DNA of 64,000 bases. It comes from Gracilimonas sp046602855. GTDB lineage: Bacteria; Bacteroidota; Rhodothermia; Balneolales; Balneolaceae. The notes beneath the pieces are model-generated. The model ran no database searches. It saw only the letters and a program-made list of their open reading frames with translations, and had not been told where the DNA came from. The DNA lies in the NCBI RefSeq assembly GCF_046602855.1, contig NZ_JBKINJ010000002.1:868001-932000 (forward strand). Direction: 5' to 3'. Below, piece after piece: positions 26,177 through 34,357 of the stretch; the stretch's first letter is position 1, and each line of letters begins with the position of its first letter. The translations under genes and the position numbers were made by a program.

Positions 26177-26242
26177 TTATTGGTTAATGGGTGATCATGA
26201 AACGATTAACCAATAACGATTAACGAACCAACCAATAACGAA
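26177..26242. repeat. AT-rich inverted and direct repeats between ispH and yjbQ
   Basis: TTATTGGTTAAT (26177-26188) pairs with ATTAACCAATAA (26205-26216), a perfect 12-base stem with a 16-base loop. AACCAATAACG then occurs twice in direct orientation within 30 bases, just ahead of the next start codon. There is no T-run. It may be an mRNA processing or stability hairpin. Confidence 0.4.
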
Positions 26243-26245
26243 AAA

Positions 26246-26665
26246 ATGTGGATACAGAAAGAAATTAAGCTGTCACCTAAGCCACGGGGTTATCATATAA
26301 TTACCGATGAGATCCTGAGGAAAAGTCCTGAAATTGGGGAGATCGAGAAAGGCCTTGCCCACATATTTATAAAGCACACCAGTGCAGCTCTCACCATTAA
26401 TGAAAATGCGGATCCATCAGTCCGGCGGGATTTTGAATCGCATTTCAACAGAGCAGTTCCTGAAGATATCTCTCTCTATGAGCACACGCTCGAAGGCACG
26501 GATGATATGACCTCCCATATAAAAAGTTCGTTGCTTGGATCTTCTGTTTCAATTCCGATCACCGATGGTAGATTCAATTTGGGAACCTGGCAAGGGCTTT
26601 ATTTGTGTGAGCATCGGAACAGCGGAGGTTCGCGAACGTTGGTGATCACCTTACACGGTAAGTGA
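26246..26665 (+). CDS. yjbQ: YjbQ family (UPF0047) protein
   Basis: 139-residue protein of the YjbQ/UPF0047 family, a trimeric fold with a metal-binding site and weak thiamine-phosphate synthase activity reported in E. coli. The signature HIFIKHTSAALTINENADPS is intact, as are HTLEGTDDMTSHIKSSLLGS and the C-terminal LGTWQGLYLCEHRNSGG segment with conserved His and Glu. The physiological role is unclear. It converges on the DUF5698-like gene with no gap, so the two 3' ends are immediately adjacent. Confidence 0.92.
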   Translation: MWIQKEIKLSPKPRGYHIITDEILRKSPEIGEIEKGLAHIFIKHTSAALTINENADPSVRRDFESHFNRAVPEDISLYEHTLEGTDDMTSHIKSSLLGSSVSIPITDGRFNLGTWQGLYLCEHRNSGGSRTLVITLHGK

Positions 26666-27241
26666 TTATATTCCTTTTCGGATTCTCAAAAGCCGGTCCA
26701 GCGGACTTAGGTTATCAGCGAGCGGGAGATGGTCGTGATGTTTATTGGAGTACTTCACTTCTTCCGTAGAGAAAAAGGCATCCGCATCAATTTCTTTAAC
26801 GATATCGAATACTTTGTTTAGTTTTTTTCTTTTTAAGACAGTAAAGATAATTTTAACATCGTTGAAACCACCTTTGGCATCTACGCTTGTAACAGCAACT
26901 CCGGCTTCTTTGAGAGCCTCAATAATATCAAGTGATTTTTGGAGCGTGATAATTCGAACCAGGACGGTACCAACTTTTAACTTGTCTTCAATATAAAGCC
27001 CCATAAAAGTCCCCGCAGAAAAACCGCCAGCGTAAGCAACGTAATTAATCCAATGGTCCAGATTGGTGAGTAATTGTGCTACCACGATCACCCAGATCAA
27101 TACTTCAAAAAAACCGAGTATGGCAGATTCCCATTTATATCCACGAGAAACCATAGTGATACGTAATGTACCAAGGGATACGTCAGCAATTCGGGAAAGA
27201 AAGATAATAACGGGCAGTGCGAAAATGGAAAACTCAGGCAT
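26666..27241 (-). CDS. DUF5698/DUF2179 (UPF0316) membrane protein
   Basis: 191 residues with three N-terminal membrane helices (FALPVIIFLSRIADVSLGTL, AILGFFEVLIWVIVVAQLL, INYVAYAGGFSAGTFMGLYI) and a soluble C-terminal ACT-like DUF2179 half (VTSVDAKGGFNDVKIIFTVL, then KVFDIVKEIDADAFFSTEEV). It belongs to the UPF0316 family. The function is unknown, though related YitT-like proteins are common. I used the ATG at 27239-27241 because the first membrane helix starts nine residues later. An in-frame ATG 150 bases upstream adds a segment unlike the family. Confidence 0.88.
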   Translation of the reverse strand: MPEFSIFALPVIIFLSRIADVSLGTLRITMVSRGYKWESAILGFFEVLIWVIVVAQLLTNLDHWINYVAYAGGFSAGTFMGLYIEDKLKVGTVLVRIITLQKSLDIIEALKEAGVAVTSVDAKGGFNDVKIIFTVLKRKKLNKVFDIVKEIDADAFFSTEEVKYSNKHHDHLPLADNLSPLDRLLRIRKGI

Positions 27242-27413
27242 GGTCAGTGGCTTTAATTGAGGCCGCAATGATAAGAATAATTTAAACGACAGAGAACAGG
27301 ATTCGAAATATTTATTAATGTTCGAACCATGCTTTCTTCCAAACCCGGAAATAGAAATAAGCTGTAAATAATTCTTGATAGTGGAGTGCAATAACCCTTA
27401 TCTTTAAAGCCTT

Positions 27414-27511
27414 GGGCAAGTCCTATACAGCCAGCTCCCTTTGAACTCCGTCAGGGCAGGAATGCAGCAGCGGTAATTAGGTCGTAGCGGCGTGATATAG
27501 GTCGCTTGCCC
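27414..27511 (+). ncRNA. ffs: Small signal recognition particle RNA (4.5S)
   Basis: A 98-base RNA whose ends pair (GGGCAAG.CCTATA with TATAGG.CGCTTGCCC). The apical domain reads CCGTCAGGGCAGGAATGCAG then CAGCGG, i.e. the GUCAGG / GGAA tetraloop / AGCAGC core bound by the Ffh M-domain. Small size without an Alu domain is typical of Gram-negative SRP RNA. The + strand orientation follows from the asymmetric-loop order. A strong bidirectional terminator lies 30 bases downstream. Confidence 0.93.
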
Positions 27512-27540
27512 AATTTTATTTTTTGGAAGTTTCATCCAAT

Positions 27541-27578
27541 AAAAACCCCCGCACATCTAATATGTGCGGGGGTTTTTT
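27541..27578. terminator. Bidirectional intrinsic terminator
   Basis: AACCCCCGCACAT and ATGTGCGGGGGTT form a perfect stem with a 5-base loop, flanked by A5 on the left and T6 on the right. It can end both the SRP RNA transcript (+) and the DUF2911 transcript (-). Confidence 0.93.
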
Positions 27579-27598
27579 GTTTTAAAGATGATTCCGGA

Positions 27599-28147
27599 TT
27601 AATCTGTAGTAATTGGAACCGGCACTCGAACTGTTCCCCAGTGTAAGTTCAGGTGAGCTTTGGTATCTGATAACTCATTAAAGTAGATCTCAAACCATTC
27701 GAGGTCTGAACCTTCAGCAACTTCAGCGGTAACACGTACCACATCTTCACTTTCATCATATTGAGTTCCCCAGGAAAGCTTTTCATTGAGGATAATAGTC
27801 CATTCTTCCATACCGGGAATGGTATATAAAGAATAGGTTCCGGCTTCTACTTTTTTCCCTCCGAACATAACGTCATCAGAAAATGTAATGGCAGTTGATT
27901 CGTTTGCACCGGTTCTCCAGATGCTGCCAATAGGAGCTAATGGTGTATCTTCACCAAAATAAGCCCGATCTTTTAGCGCCGGACGGCCGTAAGTTACCGT
28001 GACTTCCGTTGTACCTATTGTTTGACTAATAGCAGCATTAGGGCTGGCTCTGTTGTTTTCATTTCCTCGTTCCTGAGCAAAAGCGGTCCCTGTCATCAGC
28101 ATAGCAGCTAAAACAGGAATAATCGATCGTTTTAATAGTTTTTTCAT
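27599..28147 (-). CDS. DUF2911 domain secreted protein
   Basis: 182 residues with a signal peptide ending TGTAFAQ. The remainder is a DUF2911 domain: VTVTYGRPALKDRAYFGE, LAPIGSIWRTGANESTAITF, GTYSLYTIPGMEEWTIILN and the C-terminal AHLNLHWGTVRVPVPI. DUF2911 proteins are beta-rich, periplasmic, and of unknown function. It follows the amidohydrolase gene by 22 bases on the same strand, suggesting one transcript that ends at the strong hairpin downstream. Confidence 0.9.
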   Translation of the reverse strand: MKKLLKRSIIPVLAAMLMTGTAFAQERGNENNRASPNAAISQTIGTTEVTVTYGRPALKDRAYFGEDTPLAPIGSIWRTGANESTAITFSDDVMFGGKKVEAGTYSLYTIPGMEEWTIILNEKLSWGTQYDESEDVVRVTAEVAEGSDLEWFEIYFNELSDTKAHLNLHWGTVRVPVPITTD

Positions 28148-28169
28148 TGTACCGAGATTTTATGAGTTA

Positions 28170-29273
28170 TTAGTTGGTTGCGTTGAATAGTGATTCATCG
28201 ATGCCCGGTATAATTTTGAGGGCATTTTTATAATACACTTTTTCTAACACTTCATTAGGCAGATCCAATCCATACATTTTCCAAAAAGCATGGCGGCGGC
28301 GAAAATAATCGAAGTATTCATCATCACTTTCCAAAACTCTAAAGTAAGTGTGATATTCATGAGGGCGGTAGGTGTCTTTGCCGAATAAGAGTCGGTCCTG
28401 ATATTTGATGAAGAACTCCTTGGCATAGCGGGGTTGGCGGCCAAGCTCTGCAATGATGGCTGCAGTCTCAGTGTAAACATTAGGAAATTCATCGAGGTGC
28501 TCACCAAGTCGGGCAAGGTCATTGGCCATCCAGCCAAAGTGTGCGTTGATGAATGTGGTTTCAGGATGTTTTCGGAATACATTCCACTGCTCCTGCATCA
28601 CCACTTCCCAGCTGGGGTAGCGGGTAGAATCCCCGCGATGGCGATCAGGGAAGTTCTTCATTTCCAGCCAGCGCTCGTTTGTGTTGTCTATTGGTTCCCA
28701 GAATTCTGCAGGCTCTCCGGTGTGAATGAGGACCGGTATACCTAGCTCTCCGGCTTTAGCCCAAACAGGATCAATGCGAGGGTCGTCAGTTTTAATGCGA
28801 TCACCTTTAGAATCCAAAACAGTAAGCCCAAGATTTTTGAAGATCTTAACACCTCGGGCACCATTGTCATAATCTTCCTGAAGCTGAGATACGGCACGCT
28901 TGGTCCAATCCGGTTCATCCATGCCGTCAAAATCAATATTCGCAAACACCACAAATCGTCCGGGTGCTTGCTTTTCGGCGGCATCCACCATGGCTTTTAG
29001 GGTTTCCCCGGATCTCCCGCTTAGGTTCACCAAAACCTTCATATTAAGGCTGTCCATTTCTTGTACGGTTTGACTCAGATCCATTGAGGCCATTCTCCAC
29101 AAATGACTGTGAATATCGATAAAGGGATATTTGGCTGAGGTAACTTTCTCACCCGGAACCACCAGGGTGGATTCAGGCTGATACTCTTCAAAGGTCATTG
29201 TTGTATCCGCTTCTTGTGCGAATAAAAACTGAGTGAGTAGAAATGAGAAGAAAAGTGTAGTTAATTTTTTCAT
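28170..29273 (-). CDS. Secreted amidohydrolase (amidohydrolase-2 family)
   Basis: 367 residues with a signal peptide (LTTLFFSFLLTQFLFAQ). The TIM-barrel metal site begins with FIDIHSHLWRM (H-x-H), continues with IPVLIHTGEPAEF (His), TTFINAHFGWMANDL (His) and ends with DRLLFGKDTYRPHEYH (Asp). This matches the amidohydrolase-2 / ACMSD-like family of hydrolases and decarboxylases. Export is unusual for the best-known members but frequent for Bacteroidota paralogues. The substrate is unknown. It is the first gene of a probable two-gene unit with DUF2911. Confidence 0.88.
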   Translation of the reverse strand: MKKLTTLFFSFLLTQFLFAQEADTTMTFEEYQPESTLVVPGEKVTSAKYPFIDIHSHLWRMASMDLSQTVQEMDSLNMKVLVNLSGRSGETLKAMVDAAEKQAPGRFVVFANIDFDGMDEPDWTKRAVSQLQEDYDNGARGVKIFKNLGLTVLDSKGDRIKTDDPRIDPVWAKAGELGIPVLIHTGEPAEFWEPIDNTNERWLEMKNFPDRHRGDSTRYPSWEVVMQEQWNVFRKHPETTFINAHFGWMANDLARLGEHLDEFPNVYTETAAIIAELGRQPRYAKEFFIKYQDRLLFGKDTYRPHEYHTYFRVLESDDEYFDYFRRRHAFWKMYGLDLPNEVLEKVYYKNALKIIPGIDESLFNATN

Positions 29274-29944
29274 GTTTTAGTACGAACAGTATTAATTTTC
29301 ATTTAAATGTACAGAGGGCCGGGCAAAATGCAAAAACCGTATTTTAAATTATTATGTGATGCATGCAATTGATACAAATCTTGCTAACTGTAATCTTTAA
29401 AAGATCATATGTCTACCATCAAATCAGTCTTTTTTTTACTGCACAATTCTGGGTTTTATGGTCGGTGACTGGAGCTTGGGGACTCCTGATGGTCCGTTAA
29501 TCTCGCAAACAGAAATACAAAAAAATAGCCAAAATTTGGATATGATAGCTGCCGGTGATACAGTATTAATTCATGGTAAAATTAAAGACACTCTTGACAA
29601 TCGCTTTAGATACTACTGGAGTTTTCCTGAGGGTGAAAAATACCGGTCGATGGAATGGTACGTGGACTAAAAATTAAGTGGTAAGCCAAGGCTACATCTG
29701 ATACATCAGGAAAAGTTGCAGATGCCACCACGTTTTTAAGAGTAGATAACGGATCAAAGAACTCAGTTTCAGGAACTAAAGTATTTAGCATTCCGATCTT
29801 AAACTAAAAACAGAATAGACCTAGTGGGTTAAACACCTGAATGTTGATTCAGCACATTAAGTAGCAGAATTTGCAGACAGTAAAAAAAGAAAATGCTTCG
29901 CATTTACCTTTAACGCGAAGCATTTCAGTAAAATTATAAACTTA
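29274..29944. other. Gene-poor interval with a possible decayed ORF
   Basis: 671 bases between divergent and convergent neighbours. Only the short, probably broken reading frame listed separately at 29458-29670 looks coding. No repeats, tRNA or strong terminator were seen apart from a weak AATGCTTCGC...GCGAAGCATT hairpin (29890-29925), which could end the msrA transcript or a + strand transcript. Confidence 0.5.
29458..29670 (+). pseudogene. Short hypothetical ORF, possibly part of a broken gene
   Basis: 70 residues beginning MVGDWSLGTPDGPLISQTEI and containing MIAAGDTVLIHGKIKD. The frame extends upstream without a start through a T8 tract (29430-29437). Another frame downstream (29691-29801) reads ATSDTSGKVADATTFLRVDN, ending at a TAA. 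The pieces look like coding sequence split by frameshifts, such as a small secreted protein. I do not recognise a family. Equally it could be a real short gene or chance. Confidence 0.3.
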
Positions 29945-30565
29945 CTATTCAGCGCCATCTTTCAAAAGGTGATCAAACTCTTTCTTGAACTTAGCTACTT
30001 TAGGGGCGATAACTATTGAGCAATAACCGGCATTGGGGTTATTTTCAAAATAATCCTGATGATAGTTTTCGGCTACAAAATAGTTTTCAAGTGGCTCGAT
30101 CTCAGTGACGATGGGATCTTCCCACAGATCAGATTCATCGGTTTTCTTGAGTGATTTTTCTGCGATCTCTTTTTGCTCTTCATTGTGGTAGAAGATCACA
30201 GAGCGGTACTGAGGGCCCACATCATTCCCCTGTCGATTCAAAGTGGTCGGGTTATGTGTATGCCAAAGTACTTCAAGCAGTTCCTCGTAGGAGATGACAT
30301 CCGGATCAAAATGAATGCGAGCTACCTCGGCGTGTCCGGTTCGGCCTGTTGTTACTTCTCTGTAGGACGGGTTTTCAACATGTCCCCCTGAGTAGCCTGA
30401 TTCAACGTGTTCAACACCGTCTACAATTTCATATATAGCTTCAACGCACCAGAAACATCCGGCACCAAAGGTTGCTTTCTCTAAATTTTTATCCATGTTT
30501 TGTGCAAATAATAGGTTTGTACTCAGACTTAAAATAAGTCCTGTGATTAATAATATTTTATTCAT
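29945..30565 (-). CDS. msrA: Peptide methionine sulfoxide reductase MsrA, exported
   Basis: 206 residues. It reduces the S-form of methionine sulfoxide in proteins. I used the ATG at 30563-30565, which opens a signal peptide (ILLITGLILSLSTNLLFAQ); an upstream in-frame ATG would hide it. The catalytic motif is ATFGAGCFWCVEAIYEIVDG with the reactive Cys in GCFWC. The substrate segment (GYSGGHVENPSYREVTTGRT, then GHAEVARIHFDP) and the C-terminal NYHQDYFENNPNAGYCS with a resolving Cys are present. The signal peptide indicates periplasmic repair of envelope proteins. It is divergent from the GH97 gene. Confidence 0.95.
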   Translation of the reverse strand: MNKILLITGLILSLSTNLLFAQNMDKNLEKATFGAGCFWCVEAIYEIVDGVEHVESGYSGGHVENPSYREVTTGRTGHAEVARIHFDPDVISYEELLEVLWHTHNPTTLNRQGNDVGPQYRSVIFYHNEEQKEIAEKSLKKTDESDLWEDPIVTEIEPLENYFVAENYHQDYFENNPNAGYCSIVIAPKVAKFKKEFDHLLKDGAE

Positions 30566-30709
30566 GATGTATAAGACTGTGTTCTGCAAGTGAATAACAT
30601 AACGCTTTAATCTTGCGTGTATTTCAACAAAAAATCCCTTTACTTTCGTTTCTGTATCGTAAATAAACCTCACTTACTTATTCGTATTCTCCAATTCAGA
30701 TCTTTTACC

Positions 30710-32749
30710 ATGAAATTCAACTCTCTCACGCTTTTAATCGTTGCTTTACTGCTTATGATCTCTTGCTCAAATTCCTCGAAACAACAAGTAGGAAGGATGG
30801 ATTTTGAAGAAACATTTACCTCACCCAATGAGACACTGACTCTGAATTTTACTATGGATTCCGGAATTCCCGGTTACTCGATGTCATACAATGGAATCGA
30901 GATCATTACGCCATCCGAATTGGGTGTGGTATTTAGTGAGGTTGATATGTCAGAAGGGTTGATACTTGATGCCTATGAGATCTCAGCATATGATGAGACG
31001 TGGAGCCAGCCTTGGGGTGAACAAAAAGAAATTCGTGATCACCACAAACAGGTTAAATTCTATCTCACTAAAAATGTCACCGGCGAAAAAATGAATCTGA
31101 CCTTTCGCTTATTTGATGAAGGCTTGGGTTTTCGCTACGCCTGGCCTGAGCAAAAAGGATTGCAGGACTTTGTGATCTCCGATGAAGTGACGGAATTCAA
31201 CCTTGCTGGCAATCACACCAGCTGGTGGATCGGAGCTTATCAGCTGAACCGGTATGAGCATTTGTTCAACGAAACCCGGGTGTCTGAGATCGATACGGTT
31301 CATACTCCATTAACCATGAAAACGGATGATGGTTTGCATCTCTCCATTCACGAAGCCGCGCTGACAGATTTTGCGAGTATGACCATCGCCAATAACGGAC
31401 ATAATACCCTGGAAGCAGACTTGGTTCCCTGGAATAATGGGGATAAGGTCCGTGGATCGGCTCCACATATATCACCGTGGAGAACTATAGCTCTTGGGAA
31501 AACGGCCGGCGATCTGATGACCAATTACATTACACTTAACCTGAATGAGCCGAGTAAGTTAGAGGATACTTCCTGGCTCGAAACCGGCAAGTATACCGGG
31601 ATCTGGTGGGATATGCACTTGGGTACCAAAACATGGGGATCCGGGCCCGATCACGGTGCAACGACCGAATACACGAAAGAACTAATGGATTTTACGGCTA
31701 AACACGGTTTCTATGGTGTATTGGTGGAGGGATGGAATACCGGCTGGGATGGTGATTGGGCGGCCAATTCAGACATCTTCAGTTTCACTGAAACCTACCC
31801 GGATTTTGATATTCAAGAGGTTACTCGGTACGCGGATTCGTTAGGTGTAAAACTCATTGGCCACCATGAAACCTCGACGGGGATCTCCAATTACGAAGCG
31901 CAGGTAGAGGATGCCTTTGACCTATACAATGAAGTGGGAGTGGAGGCCGTAAAAACCGGTTATGTAGGTGATTTTGTGGAAGGCGGTGAGTGGCACCACG
32001 GGCAGTTCATGGTTCGTCATTACAGGGATATAGTAAGAAAAGCAGCTGAACATAAGATCATGCTGAATGTGCATGAACCTATCAAGGATACCGGCATCCG
32101 AAGAACCTGGCCGAATATGATGACGCGCGAAGGTGCCCGCGGACAAGAATATAATGCGTGGTCGGTAGATGGTGGAAATCCGCCAAGTTATACAACGATT
32201 GTTCCATTTACACGGGGGCTCGTGAGTCCATTTGATTACACACCCGGTGTATTCAATTTACTACTGACCGACAAGCCTGAAAATCCAAATAATAACCGTG
32301 TGATGCACACCCTTGCCAAAGAACTGGCCTTGTACGTAGTGATCTACAGTCCGTTTCAAATGATATCGGATCTTCCCAGAAATCTGGAAGCCCAACCGGT
32401 GGCATTGGAGTGGGTGAAGGCAGTGCCAACAGATTGGGAAACCACGATCGTACCTGAAGCTGAAATAGGAGATCATGTAGTAGTGGTGAGAAAGGACAGA
32501 AACTCTAATGATTGGTTCTTGGGAGGGATCACCAATGAAGAAGCGCGAGAATTTGAGATCGAACTTGATTTCCTGGAAGCCGGGAAAATCTATGAAGCTC
32601 ACATATGGGCCGATGGGGATGAGGCCGATTGGGAAACGAACCCATATCCTTTGGAAAGAACCACCCAAGAGTTGACTTCAGAAACGATTCTGGAATTAGA
32701 TCTTGCCAAAGGCGGTGGAGTAGCGATAAGATTTGCAGAAATGGATTGA
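30710..32749 (+). CDS. Glycoside hydrolase family 97 lipoprotein
   Basis: 679 residues with a lipoprotein signal (LTLLIVALLLMISC). Residues 20-290 form the GH97 N-terminal beta-sandwich (e.g. LNFTMDSGIPGYSMSYNGIE and RLFDEGLGFRYAWPE). The catalytic barrel has GIWWDMHLGTKTW, GFYGVLVEGWNTGWDGDW, LIGHHETSTGISNYE, AVKTGYVGDFVEGGEWHHGQ and MLNVHEPIKDTGIRRTWPN, followed by the small C-terminal domain. GH97 includes inverting alpha-glucosidases such as SusB and retaining alpha-galactosidases. The KTGYVG segment has Gly where I would expect the retaining nucleophile Asp, which leans to the alpha-glucosidase type; this is inference. ATG 30710 was chosen for the signal. Confidence 0.93.
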   Translation: MKFNSLTLLIVALLLMISCSNSSKQQVGRMDFEETFTSPNETLTLNFTMDSGIPGYSMSYNGIEIITPSELGVVFSEVDMSEGLILDAYEISAYDETWSQPWGEQKEIRDHHKQVKFYLTKNVTGEKMNLTFRLFDEGLGFRYAWPEQKGLQDFVISDEVTEFNLAGNHTSWWIGAYQLNRYEHLFNETRVSEIDTVHTPLTMKTDDGLHLSIHEAALTDFASMTIANNGHNTLEADLVPWNNGDKVRGSAPHISPWRTIALGKTAGDLMTNYITLNLNEPSKLEDTSWLETGKYTGIWWDMHLGTKTWGSGPDHGATTEYTKELMDFTAKHGFYGVLVEGWNTGWDGDWAANSDIFSFTETYPDFDIQEVTRYADSLGVKLIGHHETSTGISNYEAQVEDAFDLYNEVGVEAVKTGYVGDFVEGGEWHHGQFMVRHYRDIVRKAAEHKIMLNVHEPIKDTGIRRTWPNMMTREGARGQEYNAWSVDGGNPPSYTTIVPFTRGLVSPFDYTPGVFNLLLTDKPENPNNNRVMHTLAKELALYVVIYSPFQMISDLPRNLEAQPVALEWVKAVPTDWETTIVPEAEIGDHVVVVRKDRNSNDWFLGGITNEEAREFEIELDFLEAGKIYEAHIWADGDEADWETNPYPLERTTQELTSETILELDLAKGGGVAIRFAEMD

Positions 32750-32756
32750 TGTATTC

Positions 32757-32794
32757 TGCCCGTAGAGACGCGATGAATCACGTCTCTACGGGCA
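32757..32794. repeat. REP palindrome upstream of RAYT
   Basis: TGCCCGTAGAGACG (32757-32770) and CGTCTCTACGGGCA (32781-32794) are perfect inverted repeats around a 10-base loop CGATGAATCA. The core GTAGAGACGCGATG recurs in the palindrome inside the RAYT gene at 33178. It is 8 bases after the GH97 stop and 76 bases before the RAYT start. Confidence 0.88.
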
Positions 32795-32870
32795 GGTGGG
32801 TAATTACAATTTGATATATTGTTTGAGGGAGATTATAATCTTGGGATAGAACAAGTGAAGCGGGTAATCA

Positions 32871-33446
32871 ATGTCAAAATTTTGGGGTAAATATAGACTC
32901 AAATCAAACCGATGGGAATATTGGGATTATAAAAAACCCGGAGCCTATTTTATTACGATTTGTACAAAACACAGGCAACATTTTTTCGGGAAGATAGAAG
33001 GTGGAGAAATGAACCTGAACGAGGTGGGATCAATTGCCAAGACCGAATGGAAGAAAACACCGAAGATCCGCAAAGACATGAATATTACATTGGGTGAATA
33101 TGTGATCATGCCGGATCATATGCATGGTATCATCATAATTGGTAATAACGAATATAATACTAGGGAAAAACAATCCACCCCAGGTAGAGACGCGATGCAT
33201 CGCGTCTCTACCTGGGGTGATATTGAATCAGGTTCACAAAAGAGGTTCGGTCCTCAAAGAAAAAACCTGGCATCCATAATAAGGGGTTACAAATCTTCAG
33301 TTACTATTCAAGGAAGAAAGATAAATCCTGAATTTTGTTGGCAGTCAAACTACCATGACCGGGTAATAAGGAATTATCAGGAATATCAGGTAATTGCTGA
33401 GTATATCTTAGATAACGTCCGGCGATGGAAACTGAAAGTAAAATAG
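32871..33446 (+). CDS. REP-associated tyrosine transposase (RAYT, Y1_Tnp)
   Basis: 191-residue member of the IS200/IS605-like HUH-Y1 family that acts on REP palindromes. It shows the family pattern: WEYWDYKKPGAYFITICTKH, FFGKIEGGEMNLNEVGSIAK, the metal-binding EYVIMPDHMHGIIII (H-x-H), FGPQRKNLASIIRGYKSSVT and FCWQSNYHDRVIRN, which is the conserved C-terminal segment. Inside the gene is a perfect 40-base REP palindrome (33178-33217) encoding an in-frame STPGRDAMHRVSTWGD insert just after the HUH motif. The frame is open throughout, so the protein may be functional. It sits between the GH97 and creatininase-like genes, with no tandem partner ORF. Confidence 0.93.
   Translation: MSKFWGKYRLKSNRWEYWDYKKPGAYFITICTKHRQHFFGKIEGGEMNLNEVGSIAKTEWKKTPKIRKDMNITLGEYVIMPDHMHGIIIIGNNEYNTREKQSTPGRDAMHRVSTWGDIESGSQKRFGPQRKNLASIIRGYKSSVTIQGRKINPEFCWQSNYHDRVIRNYQEYQVIAEYILDNVRRWKLKVK
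33178..33217. repeat. Perfect 40-base REP palindrome inside the RAYT coding sequence
   Basis: CCCCAGGTAGAGACGCGATG followed directly by CATCGCGTCTCTACCTGGGG, 20-base arms with no loop. It shares the core GTAGAGACGCGATG with the REP at 32757-32794. Read in the transposase frame it gives TPGRDAMHRVSTWG without a stop codon. Confidence 0.93.
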
Positions 33447-33503
33447 CTGACAGATTTTTCGTATCTATAGTAATTAATAACCTAACCTAGTACAGATCTT
33501 ACT

Positions 33504-34331
33504 ATGAAAAAAGTCATATTCTTACTGTTAATTACTTTGATCCTTTCCGGAAATAACTGGGCACAGGAAGCTCCAACTACCCGGGAAATGAACCTCATTA
33601 ACTGGCTAGAGTTTGATGAGTTCGTGCCGGAAAAAATTGAAACGGTTCTGCTGCCGACAGGAACACTGGAACCGCATGGAGTGATCCCAAACGGATCAGA
33701 TAATCTAGCTCCCGAGGCGATGGCAAGGGATTTGGCGGATGAATTGAATGCGATGGTCGCACCGACGTTAAATTATGGAATGACCGGTACACTAGCGGCT
33801 TATCCCGGCGCTTTTGCTATGAGTGAGGATGTGTATCGTGCCTTTGTTGGAGAGATCCTGGAAGGGTTGCATAAAAATGAATTCAGGAATATCATCATTT
33901 TGAATGGTCATGGTGGTGGGCAAACAGCTGTGCTTCAGGGTCTGGCTGCTGAGTTGTCAAATAAACTGCAGGTCAGGATCATGGTCATCAACTGGTGGAG
34001 CCTGGCATCAGAAGATACCTTTGCCGTGTTCGGTGAAAATGGTGGTCATGCCGGAAATAATGAGTCCGCTTACATGCAAGCTGTTACTCCCGATCATATT
34101 CACCCTGAATGGTACTCCGGAGAGGAAATGACGACGCCGTATCCGAGTGGTACTTCCTGGTCGGCTTACCCATTTCCATCCTCAATAGGACTTTATGAGC
34201 CAGGTCAGGGATATCCGACATTCGATCAGGCCCAGGCTGAGGAATATTTTGATAGAGTCAATACCCGGGTGGGTAATCTCGTGAAAGAAGTGATCGAGAA
34301 ATGGGATATGGCCGGATTGTTCAGGGAATGA
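33504..34331 (+). CDS. Secreted creatininase-family amidase
   Basis: 275 residues with a signal peptide (VIFLLLITLILSGNNWAQ). The domain is creatininase/creatinine amidohydrolase-like: LPTGTLEPHGVIPNGSDN supplies a Glu, His and Asp, YPGAFAMSEDVYRAFVGEIL is the conserved barrel segment, NIIILNGHGGGQTAVL supplies His, and GGHAGNNESAYMQAVTPDHI a Glu. Relatives include creatininase, the riboflavin/F420 enzyme ArfB and MftE. The signal peptide argues for action in the periplasm. The substrate is unknown. Confidence 0.9.
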   Translation: MKKVIFLLLITLILSGNNWAQEAPTTREMNLINWLEFDEFVPEKIETVLLPTGTLEPHGVIPNGSDNLAPEAMARDLADELNAMVAPTLNYGMTGTLAAYPGAFAMSEDVYRAFVGEILEGLHKNEFRNIIILNGHGGGQTAVLQGLAAELSNKLQVRIMVINWWSLASEDTFAVFGENGGHAGNNESAYMQAVTPDHIHPEWYSGEEMTTPYPSGTSWSAYPFPSSIGLYEPGQGYPTFDQAQAEEYFDRVNTRVGNLVKEVIEKWDMAGLFRE

Positions 34332-34357
34332 AAAGCAGTTACTGAGTTTTATGACTT

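Noticed and set aside
26666..27391. Longer version of the DUF5698-like protein starting at 27391
   Set aside because: The additional 50 residues do not fit the family and include no hydrophobic start; the ATG at 27241 begins just before the first membrane helix.
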